From positions 1 to 9,094 of the forward strand of contig JALFIR010000043.1 in NCBI GenBank assembly GCA_022776215.1: a DNA stretch of 9,094 bases, in the 5' to 3' direction. A model generated the notes under the pieces. That model saw nothing but the letters and a program-made list of their open reading frames with translations. It was not told the origin of the DNA and did no database searches. Origin of the DNA: Colivicinus sp022776215 (GTDB lineage Bacteria > Bacillota_I > Bacilli_A > Erysipelotrichales > Erysipelotrichaceae). Of this stretch, positions 1-5,962 are shown one piece after another (position 1 is the stretch's first letter; each line of letters begins with the position of its first letter). Both the position numbers and the translations under genes were made by a program.

Positions 1-7
1 CCTCATT

Positions 8-104
8 GTAAGGGTGGTACTAAAAATAAAACAACCGGTACTGATTACCGTACCGGTGCATGTTTATATATGGTGGCATTAAGTGGTGTACAGGTGGTAC
101 TAAA
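8..104. repeat. Imperfect direct repeat pair flanking the terminator
   Basis: GTA(AG/CA)GGTGGTACTAAA occurs at 8-24 and again at 88-104, identical apart from two adjacent bases; the spacing is 80 bp. A weaker third copy, GGTGGCATTAAG, sits at 73-84. The two copies bracket the terminator hairpin. Their role is unknown; an old local duplication or a recombination scar are both possible. Confidence 0.5.
22..57 (-). terminator. Rho-independent terminator after the hybrid kinase
   Basis: Read on the minus strand, a perfect 8-bp stem ACCGGTAC / GTACCGGT (50-57 and 34-41) encloses the 8-base loop GGTAATCA. It is followed by the T-rich stretch TGTTTTATTTTT. It lies about 65 bases past the stop of the histidine kinase gene and probably ends the three-gene minus-strand operon. 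Confidence 0.8.
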
Positions 105-121
105 CACCGTATCAATGGCAC

Positions 122-2377
122 TCAGGCTGTGAAATATTCAGGCTTAGACAAATGCTCATTCATACCAACAGCCAAACTCTTCTTAACATCATCGCTAAAC
201 GCATTAGCACTCATCGCAAAAATAAGTACATCCTTATCAATTGCCCTTATTCTTCTTGTAGCCTCATAACCACCCATAATAGGCATCATAATATCCATGA
301 CAATTAGATCATACTTATTATTTTTAAACTTATTTAAAGCATCATCACCATTATCAGCACAAGTCACAACAGCACCCTTTTCTTCAAACACAAAACGCGC
401 AATCTCTTGATTAATTAAATTATCATCAACAACCAAAACATTTCTTCCATCTAAAGAAACATTTTCAACCGCATCATTATCAGTAGTCTTTTCATCAACC
501 AATTTAAAAGATTGAATATAAGTAAAAGTACTACCATTACCAAGTTCACTACTTACACTAATACTGCCACCCATCAAATCAACAAGTTGCTTAGTAATAG
601 CCAAACCTAAACCAGTGCCAGTATAGTTAGTACGTGCGCCATACTTCTCTTGTGAAAAAGGCTCAAAAGCATGTTCCAAAAACTCCTTAGACATACCAAT
701 ACCATTGTCCCTACATTCCATCTTATAAGTAACAGTCTCACCATCATTAAAAGTTTCTTCAACCGACAAGTTAACACTACCACCATCATTAGTATACTTA
801 ACCGCATTACCCGCAATATTCAAAATAATCTGCTTAACATGTAAAGGAGAACCAACAACCATGCATTCCATAGTATTAGAATAATCAGAAGTAACCCTAA
901 CGCCCTTATTATCGCCATTCATCTTAGTAATATTTTCAACTTCCCTCAACAATTTTACAAAGTCGAAAGTAACCTCATCAAGTTCCATCGCACCCGACTC
1001 AAGCTTACTCATATCCAAGACATTATTAACAAGCTCTAATAAGAAATTAGACGCATTTTTAACCTTTCTACGACATTCTTCCTGTTTCTTTAAATCATCA
1101 GAATAATGCTCCGCAATATTAGTCATACCAATAATTCCATTAATAGGCGTTCTAATATCATGAGACATCCTTCTTAAGAAATCAGTCTTCACAAGATTTG
1201 CCTTCTTAGCCTCTAGATTACTTCTTACAATCTCCTCTTGATACTCCAATTCCTTAATCTTCTCACTTGTGATGACTCTTGGAATATATAAAACCTCATG
1301 AGCACTGCCATCGCCGTTTCTAGTTTTAACCACAAAACGAGCACTAACCCACCTACCATCACTAGCCTTATAATCAGCATGTACAGTATTAGTATCCTTT
1401 AATCTATCCTTTAAAGTATGCAAATCGAAAAACTTAGCCATTGCACCCTTATATTCATCAGACACAATACTATTCATAATCACGCTTATCGCATCCAAAG
1501 TTTTACCCACATCACCAAAATCTCTATAGACATTAGAAATACCATGAACTACTGTATAAGTACCCTCATCAAGATTAATATCATAAATAGCGATATACAT
1601 CTTACCAATTGCTGTAATCACATCCCTATTCACATTAGCCTTTTCTAAAGCTTCCTTAAGCTCGTTATTCTTTAACTCTAAACTAGCAGTCTTAACCTCT
1701 ACCTCTTCCTCTAACCCCCTAATCAAAATAAACAAAACACTTGTTGTTAAACCAATATTACAACCAGGGAAATAATAATTATGCATCTGAATAATAGAAC
1801 CAATCACAACAGGCAAATAGAAAATCAGTGTATCATACATTACACTCTTCTTTTTCTTATCATTAGTTCTAAAAAACCTAAAAGGAAAACTAACAAAAGT
1901 AAAAATAGTGTAACCATTTGCCAACACAAAATAGAAGAAACTATATAAAGGACCCCTTGTATAATTACCTAAATTATCAACCGCAAAAATTATCCCAAAA
2001 GGATAAGACAAGATCAACAACACAACAGTCAGCATCACAGGCAAACTAATTATTATCCTAAAAGACTTCTTTTTAAAAAGCTCTGGCTTATATTCCTTTT
2101 CCATATAGTAAAAAAGAAAGAAAGCCACAAGCGCAAAAACCAAATTAAATAAGGCATTAAAAAAGAAAACGGGAAACTTATGCTTTACTCCTTCCATCAA
2201 AATACACATGATATCCGAGAAAGCACAGATTCCTGATACTACTAACATGATATTGACCCATTTTTGACGACTACCAAAATAATTGCCCTTAGACAGCCTT
2301 CTAATCATCAAATAATCAATAACCAACATACACAAGACGGTCAATATATAGCTTGTATTATAATCAGCCAAACTCAT
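122..2377 (-). CDS. Seven-TM hybrid sensor histidine kinase with short receiver domain
   Basis: Membrane sensor kinase that should autophosphorylate on His and pass the phosphate to its own receiver domain. About seven hydrophobic segments lie at residues 9-26, 40-60, 69-91, 107-131, 145-167, 181-199 and 207-221. A charged coiled-coil-like linker (221-250) and a probable PAS-like sensor region (about 252-375) follow. HisKA has the H-box SHDIRTP with His406. The ATPase shows Asn524 (GNAVKY), DNGIG (Asp557) and GTGLGLAI (from Gly587). The receiver has the acid pair Asp651/Asp652, phosphoacceptor Asp695 (VMDIMMP) and Lys745 (LSKP). Only six residues follow Lys745, so the last receiver helix is missing. 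The stimulus is unknown. It is the last gene of a probable operon, 15 bases after the alarmone synthetase. No Shine-Dalgarno motif precedes the ATG, but a later start would cut into the membrane segments. Confidence 0.93.
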   Translation of the reverse strand: MSLADYNTSYILTVLCMLVIDYLMIRRLSKGNYFGSRQKWVNIMLVVSGICAFSDIMCILMEGVKHKFPVFFFNALFNLVFALVAFFLFYYMEKEYKPELFKKKSFRIIISLPVMLTVVLLILSYPFGIIFAVDNLGNYTRGPLYSFFYFVLANGYTIFTFVSFPFRFFRTNDKKKKSVMYDTLIFYLPVVIGSIIQMHNYYFPGCNIGLTTSVLFILIRGLEEEVEVKTASLELKNNELKEALEKANVNRDVITAIGKMYIAIYDINLDEGTYTVVHGISNVYRDFGDVGKTLDAISVIMNSIVSDEYKGAMAKFFDLHTLKDRLKDTNTVHADYKASDGRWVSARFVVKTRNGDGSAHEVLYIPRVITSEKIKELEYQEEIVRSNLEAKKANLVKTDFLRRMSHDIRTPINGIIGMTNIAEHYSDDLKKQEECRRKVKNASNFLLELVNNVLDMSKLESGAMELDEVTFDFVKLLREVENITKMNGDNKGVRVTSDYSNTMECMVVGSPLHVKQIILNIAGNAVKYTNDGGSVNLSVEETFNDGETVTYKMECRDNGIGMSKEFLEHAFEPFSQEKYGARTNYTGTGLGLAITKQLVDLMGGSISVSSELGNGSTFTYIQSFKLVDEKTTDNDAVENVSLDGRNVLVVDDNLINQEIARFVFEEKGAVVTCADNGDDALNKFKNNKYDLIVMDIMMPIMGGYEATRRIRAIDKDVLIFAMSANAFSDDVKKSLAVGMNEHLSKPEYFTA

Positions 2378-2392
2378 GTATTTATTATTACA

Positions 2393-3076
2393 CTATTTTT
2401 TATACTTCTCAATTAGATGCAGTAAACGCTCCATCTTCTTATCCAAATCTCTTGTAGACAAAGCGCATTCCTTTAATTCCCTCTCTACAATCTCATTTTT
2501 TGGAAAATCCTTCTTATAACGAATATTGTGTTCAAGACTTGCCCAGAAATCCATCGCAATAGTACGAAGCTGTACTTCTACTGGAACCTTTACTTCCTTA
2601 CCAGCTAAATAAATAGGAACCTTAACCGTTAAATGTAAACTACGATAACCATTCTCCTTAGGATGAGCGATATAATCCTTCTCTACCATAACCTCTATAT
2701 CACTTTGAGCCTTTAAACACTTAGCCAAGAAATAAACATCTTCTTCAAAAGAACAGACTACTCTAACCCCGGCAACATCTAAAATATTGGCACTCATAGA
2801 AGCGAAATCAAAAGGTAAATTCAACTTCTTCATCTTATTCATAATACTAGTAGGAGACTTTAATCTACTCTTAATATTCTCAATTGGATTACGATCATGT
2901 CTTAAAGAGAACTCCTCATCTAGATTCTCAAGACGTGTCACAATAACCTTAAGAGCACAACGATACTCCAACATGACCTCTTGATACTTTCTATTCTCAC
3001 TCAATAGATGCTGACACTGTGCCTCATCCAATTCCTTGTCATCAGTAATTGTTAAACCAAAAATATTCTCACTCAT
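2393..3076 (-). CDS. Small alarmone synthetase, (p)ppGpp synthetase, YwaC/RelP-like
   Basis: Transfers pyrophosphate from ATP to GDP or GTP, making the stringent-response alarmones, in the cytoplasm. At 227 residues it has only the RelA/SpoT synthetase domain: no HD hydrolase and no TGS/ACT regulatory part. Visible motifs are NPIENIKSRLKSPTSI (63-78), DVAGVRVVCSF (100-110), GYRSLHL (143-149), VEVQLRT (166-172) and DFWASLEH (176-183). From memory of the families, the NPIE..KSR and IRTIAMDFWASLEH-type stretches look closer to B. subtilis YwaC (RelP/SasA) than to YjbM (RelQ). Such proteins are normally controlled by transcription, often under envelope stress. Here it sits 44 bases after the DUF134/NifX gene and 15 bases before a membrane sensor kinase. 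No Shine-Dalgarno motif is seen; a TATAAT lies six bases before the ATG. Confidence 0.93.
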   Translation of the reverse strand: MSENIFGLTITDDKELDEAQCQHLLSENRKYQEVMLEYRCALKVIVTRLENLDEEFSLRHDRNPIENIKSRLKSPTSIMNKMKKLNLPFDFASMSANILDVAGVRVVCSFEEDVYFLAKCLKAQSDIEVMVEKDYIAHPKENGYRSLHLTVKVPIYLAGKEVKVPVEVQLRTIAMDFWASLEHNIRYKKDFPKNEIVERELKECALSTRDLDKKMERLLHLIEKYKK

Positions 3077-3092
3077 GACTTTATTATAGTCA
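3077..3092 (-). promoter_or_regulatory. TATAAT and short dyad directly upstream of the alarmone synthetase
   Basis: The minus strand reads AGTC-free sequence into GACTATAATAAAGTC and then ATG: a perfect TATAAT at 3083-3088 ends six bases before the start codon, within an inverted repeat GACT/AGTC. No convincing -35 box lies 16-18 bases further up and no Shine-Dalgarno is present. If it works as a -10 box, the transcript would be leaderless. In A/T-rich DNA a chance match is quite possible. Confidence 0.35.
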
Positions 3093-3120
3093 AAATAAAA
3101 TAAAACTTATTAATTTCACT

Positions 3121-3813
3121 TTATTTCACACAGTTGTGCTCACCACACTTGCGGTCTTCTCTATGATGATGATCACAATGCACATCAGGATTATATTCTA
3201 ACTTACCAGCTATAAAATCATTAACTGCAGTATCAACATCACCGCTAACACCACCATATACCTTAATACCAGCGTTGCTAAGCGCATTAATAGCACCACC
3301 ACCAATGCCACCACAAATCAAAGTATCAACGCCTCTTTGCATAAGAAAACCGGCCAAAGCACCATGACCACTACCATTAGTATCAACTACTACACTGTTT
3401 ACAACCTTACCATCAACCACATCATAAATCTTAAACTCAGCAGTATGACCAAAATGCCCAAACACCATTCCATTCTCATAAGTAACCGCAATCTTCATTA
3501 TTCTTCCTTCTTTCTTCTTACTACAACCACACACTTGATAATCACCACCCCTAATATATAGCTTTCTACCATACACAATAAAAGACGCAATCTTTCTTCT
3601 AGCACTCTCATATATCTCTTGTACTGTAGACCTAGATATATCCATTTGCTTAGCACACTCTAAATGACTATATCCTTCTAAATCAACAAGTCTAATTACC
3701 TCATACTCATCTAGTGTTAAGCTGATTCCTTCTAAACCATTATCTACCATAGGATAAAAACAATCATTCTTAGGCACTTCACAAATTCTTCTACATCTTT
3801 TAGGACGTGGCAT
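3121..3813 (-). CDS. DUF134 HTH protein fused to NifX/NifB-type dinitrogenase iron-molybdenum cofactor domain
   Basis: Two families in one 230-residue chain. Residues 1-96 are a DUF134 (UPF0251) protein: the MPRPKRCRRICEVP start, and a helix-turn-helix at about 48-75 (GYSHLECAKQMDISRSTVQE), so probably DNA-binding. Residues 106-205 form a dinitrogenase iron-molybdenum cofactor-type domain (MKIAVTYENGMVFGHFGH, CGGIGGGAINAL), a fold that in nitrogen fixers carries FeMo-cofactor or Fe-S intermediates. No nif genes are near, so a nitrogenase role is unlikely; a metal- or cluster-responsive regulator is an inference. The linker contains CGC, and the tail (212-228) is rich in Cys and His, suggesting metal binding. 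GGAG lies five bases before the chosen ATG. It heads the probable operon with the alarmone synthetase and sensor kinase, behind a promoter with a palindrome. Confidence 0.88.
   Translation of the reverse strand: MPRPKRCRRICEVPKNDCFYPMVDNGLEGISLTLDEYEVIRLVDLEGYSHLECAKQMDISRSTVQEIYESARRKIASFIVYGRKLYIRGGDYQVCGCSKKKEGRIMKIAVTYENGMVFGHFGHTAEFKIYDVVDGKVVNSVVVDTNGSGHGALAGFLMQRGVDTLICGGIGGGAINALSNAGIKVYGGVSGDVDTAVNDFIAGKLEYNPDVHCDHHHREDRKCGEHNCVK
3496..3510 (-). promoter_or_regulatory. Internal ribosome binding site and ATG at the domain junction
   Basis: Inside the DUF134/NifX gene, GAAGGAA (3504-3510 on the minus strand) lies a proper distance before the in-frame ATG of Met106 (3496-3498), exactly where the NifX-type domain begins with MKIAV. 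This could allow a separate 125-residue NifX-like protein, or be a relic of two formerly separate genes. Confidence 0.5.
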
Positions 3814-3830
3814 ATTATCTCCATTATTTC

Positions 3831-3851
3831 CGGTATATACCGATTATATCA
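3831..3851 (-). promoter_or_regulatory. Extended -10 promoter with palindromic operator candidate
   Basis: On the minus strand TGATATAAT (3843-3851) is a perfect extended -10 (TGn plus TATAAT). It is followed at once by the 12-bp perfect palindrome CGGTATATACCG (3831-3842), which would cover the transcription start about 20 bases before the DUF134/NifX ATG. The position suits a repressor site. Autoregulation by the HTH half of that protein is plausible but not shown. No clear -35 box is visible, which fits an extended -10. Confidence 0.55.
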
Positions 3852-3853
3852 CA

Positions 3854-3885
3854 TAATAAAAGGATCAGGTTAACCCCAATCCTTT
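3854..3885 (-). terminator. Terminator of the HPr-dehydrogenase gene
   Basis: Reading leftwards from the dehydrogenase stop, AAAGGAT (3879-3885) pairs with ATCCTTT (3859-3865) around a 13-base loop with partial internal GGTT/AACC pairing. TTTTATTA follows. The hairpin sits 25 bases past the stop codon. It is A/T-rich with a modest T-run, so efficiency may be partial. Confidence 0.6.
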
Positions 3886-3909
3886 CTTTAATTTAATTTA
3901 ACTATCTAA

Positions 3910-5208
3910 CTACTTAACTTGAGCAGGACCAAAATCCTTATGTTCTACGTAGTTACGAGCATTTTCCATTGTACGAGTAGCGATAGCTTGTAATGCTTCA
4001 CGAGTGAAGAATGCTTGATGTGAAGTAATAACTACTTGAGGGAACATCAACAATCTACCAGTAATATCATTAGTAACGATATCATCAGACAAGTCAGTAT
4101 AAACGTTTGTATCTTCACCCTCATAAACATCTAGTGCAACCGCATGGAACTTACCAGCCTTTAAGGCGTCGATTAAATCTTCCGCATTAATCAAGCCACC
4201 TCTTGCAGTATTAACTAACATCGCAGTAGACTTCATCATATCGATTGATTCTTTATTAATCAAGTGATAAGTACCGCCTTCTCCCATAATTAATGGAGCA
4301 TGAAGAGAAATTAAATCTGACTTCTTAAACAATTCTTCCTTAGAAACATAAGTCAACAAACCGCTCTCTTCTAATTGCTTATTAGGATAAGCATCCCAAC
4401 CAATAACCTTCATACCATAACCCTTGCAGATATTAGCCATACAAACACCAATCTTACCAGTACCAATAATACCAGCAACCTTGTTATGTAAGTCCATACC
4501 CAATAAACCAGTTAAATCAAAGTTATTATCCTTAATCTTGTTATAAGCCTTATGAAGTCTTCTATTAGCCATTTGTAAAATAGCCATACTATGTTCAGCA
4601 ACCGCATAAGGTGAATAAGCAGGAACTCTTAATACAGTAATGCCTAATTCATTACATGTCTTGATATCAACATTATTGAAACCAGCACATCTTAATAAAA
4701 CTAAGTTAACATCATATTCATATAATTTTCTAACAACATCTTCGCCACATTCATCATTAACGAAAATACAAACTGCCTCATAGCCCCTTGCCAAAGAAAC
4801 AGTTTCTTTTGTCAAACGAACATCAAAATAAGTGATATCTACATTATAAGTACCAGGGCCCTTATCCTTTGATAGTTCAACGAAGAAAGTCTTATCATAG
4901 TCCTTAGCACCGAAGAAAGCTACCTTCAATGGACGCATTGTATCTAAACGATTGAACTTTGTATCTAAGACATGCATTACCTTATCGAAACATGCATTCT
5001 CATCATCACCATCGATATCAATCTTAATCTCATCATTTTGTTTACAACCAAGAGATAAAATAGCAGTCACATTCTTCGCATCAACAGTCTTTCCATTAGC
5101 AGTCAAAGTAACTGTACTATTGAAATTACTGCATCCTTGTGCAAACATAGCAGCAGGACGTGCGTGCATACCATTTTCATCTTTAATCACATAAGTATAA
5201 CTAATCAT
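3910..5208 (-). CDS. HPr phosphocarrier domain fused to D-lactate dehydrogenase-type 2-hydroxyacid dehydrogenase
   Basis: A 432-residue two-domain protein. Residues 1-88 align without gaps to the PTS carrier HPr: GMHARPAA puts the phosphorylatable histidine at His15 with Arg17. The position of regulatory Ser46 is Asn46. Residues 91-432 are an NAD-dependent D-2-hydroxyacid dehydrogenase, most like D-lactate dehydrogenase (pyruvate + NADH to D-lactate): Rossmann motif GTGKIG (249-254) with acidic Asp272 favouring NAD, and catalytic Arg336 (NTARGG), Glu365 (DVYEGE) and His397 (SHQAF), spaced as in lactobacillar D-LDH. Both halves look functional. The fusion suggests that PTS phosphorylation state is coupled to fermentative reduction of pyruvate; this is inference, and the exact substrate is not proven. 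GAGAGG lies about eight bases before the ATG. The gene is transcribed alone, from a region with a cre-like site, and ends at its own terminator. Confidence 0.93.
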   Translation of the reverse strand: MISYTYVIKDENGMHARPAAMFAQGCSNFNSTVTLTANGKTVDAKNVTAILSLGCKQNDEIKIDIDGDDENACFDKVMHVLDTKFNRLDTMRPLKVAFFGAKDYDKTFFVELSKDKGPGTYNVDITYFDVRLTKETVSLARGYEAVCIFVNDECGEDVVRKLYEYDVNLVLLRCAGFNNVDIKTCNELGITVLRVPAYSPYAVAEHSMAILQMANRRLHKAYNKIKDNNFDLTGLLGMDLHNKVAGIIGTGKIGVCMANICKGYGMKVIGWDAYPNKQLEESGLLTYVSKEELFKKSDLISLHAPLIMGEGGTYHLINKESIDMMKSTAMLVNTARGGLINAEDLIDALKAGKFHAVALDVYEGEDTNVYTDLSDDIVTNDITGRLLMFPQVVITSHQAFFTREALQAIATRTMENARNYVEHKDFGPAQVK

Positions 5209-5233
5209 TTAATTGTCCCTCTCTTTTCTTTTT

Positions 5234-5242
5234 ATTATAACA
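5234..5242 (-). promoter_or_regulatory. Extended -10 promoter for the HPr-dehydrogenase
   Basis: On the minus strand TGTTATAAT gives a perfect TATAAT with the TGn extension, about 25 bases before the ATG, with the GAGAGG ribosome binding site between. There is no good -35 hexamer at 16-18 bases, as is usual for extended -10 promoters. Confidence 0.6.
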
Positions 5243-5294
5243 AGTAAACTTATTGTATAGTTTATTTAAACACGCAATAAAAGCCGTTTTTAAC

Positions 5295-5309
5295 GGATAA
5301 CGCTTACAA
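5295..5309 (-). promoter_or_regulatory. Catabolite-responsive element (cre)-like site
   Basis: The minus strand reads TTGTAAGCGTTATCC, which fits the CcpA consensus WTGNAANCGNWNNCW at nine of ten fixed positions, missing only the last base. It is centred roughly 70 bases upstream of the expected start of the HPr-dehydrogenase transcript, where CcpA sites in other Bacillota tend to activate rather than block. It overlaps an inverted repeat GATAAC/GTTATC (5296-5301, 5311-5316). It could also act on the divergent HTH operon. Confidence 0.5.
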
Positions 5310-5320
5310 TGTTATCATTT

Positions 5321-5351
5321 ACCCTAAAAGAGACATTTTGAGGGTTTTTTT
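5321..5351 (+). terminator. Orphan plus-strand terminator in the divergent intergenic region
   Basis: ACCCT-AAAA pairs with TTTT-(G)-AGGGT around the loop GAGACA, with one bulged G, followed directly by a run of seven T. It is a textbook terminator shape on the plus strand, but no plus-strand gene lies upstream. It could insulate the HTH/HipA-like operon from antisense read-through, or end a short RNA. Confidence 0.65.
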
Positions 5352-5384
5352 CTTAAATTATCCCTCATTTTGTCTATTTTTGTG

Positions 5385-5401
5385 TATAATTTAAACAAGG
5401 A
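5385..5401 (+). promoter_or_regulatory. -10 box and ribosome binding site of the HTH/HipA-like operon
   Basis: TATAAT at 5385-5390 precedes AAGGA at 5397-5401, which sits six bases before the ATG at 5408. No convincing -35 box is seen at 16-18 bases. The start would give a very short leader, downstream of the orphan terminator. Confidence 0.5.
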
Positions 5402-5407
5402 AACAAT

Positions 5408-5962
5408 ATGGAATTCGCAATTAGAGAAAAATTATCTGGAAAAGACATTAAACAACTAAGAAAAAAATTAAATCTAACGCAAAACGAATTTGCAAATTTT
5501 TGTTGTGTCAGCAACAAAACCATAGAAAGATGGGAAAAGAGTGAACAAGTATACGGGACTATAAACACTATTTGTGAAATACTATACAACAATCCTAATT
5601 TAATAGAAGAACTCAAAATCCCAGCATTCGCATCAAACTTCACAGTAAGACTAAAATACTATGAAAACGCCACACTATGCACATTAATAGACGTTGATGA
5701 AATCAATAGAATCATAAAAATAAAAAACTTTACTAACGATATTCACAAACGTGCCTTTGGCATAAATAATAATCCAGTTTATGATGACTATATTGAATTT
5801 TTAAAAAGTAGATGTTTTCCTGAAGAAAGAGACAAACTAAAACTAATGTTAAGGGAACTAGACCTTCCTTTTTATGATCCTTTTATGATCGTAGAAAAAA
5901 CCCAAGGAAGAATGGCCGAAGACAAGTTCTGGATAAAAATAGAATATGGAGGACAACAATGA
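5408..5962 (+). CDS. XRE-type HTH protein with extra C-terminal domain, partner of HipA-like kinase
   Basis: The N-terminal part (about 12-60) is an XRE/Cro-type helix-turn-helix (IKQLRKKLNLTQNEFANFC, VSNKTIERWEKS), so a DNA-binding regulator and probable antitoxin. After a short linker, residues 78-180 form a second alpha/beta domain (RLKYYENATLCTLIDVDE, FLKSRCFPEERDKLK, LPFYDPFMIVEKTQGRMAEDKFW). I remember similar 100-residue stand-alone proteins encoded beside HipA-like kinases in Clostridia-like genomes. By position it may match HipS, the small subunit of the three-part HipBST systems, here fused to the HipB part; this is inference. The stop overlaps the kinase start by ATGA, so translation is coupled and expression in a fixed ratio is expected. 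AAGGA precedes the ATG. The HTH probably represses its own promoter. Confidence 0.85.
   Translation: MEFAIREKLSGKDIKQLRKKLNLTQNEFANFCCVSNKTIERWEKSEQVYGTINTICEILYNNPNLIEELKIPAFASNFTVRLKYYENATLCTLIDVDEINRIIKIKNFTNDIHKRAFGINNNPVYDDYIEFLKSRCFPEERDKLKLMLRELDLPFYDPFMIVEKTQGRMAEDKFWIKIEYGGQQ

Noticed and set aside
8..30. T-box riboswitch core (AAGGGTGGTAC) on the plus strand
   Set aside because: Ten bases resemble the T-box antiterminator, but the following CCGCG part, stem I and specifier loop are missing, and no tRNA synthetase or amino-acid gene follows on this strand.
60..269. 69-residue plus-strand ORF
   Set aside because: It lies mostly antisense to the conserved receiver domain of the kinase, has no ribosome binding site and no family resemblance.
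2393..3076. Truncated long RelA/SpoT enzyme
   Set aside because: The length and ends agree with complete small alarmone synthetases; no remains of HD, TGS or ACT domains flank it.
3121..3498. Evidence for a nitrogen-fixation locus
   Set aside because: The NifX-type domain is widespread outside nitrogen fixation and no other nif gene is in the window.
5374..5643. 89-residue minus-strand ORF opposite the HTH gene
   Set aside because: It is the shadow of the well-supported HTH frame and shows only hydrophobic low-complexity sequence.
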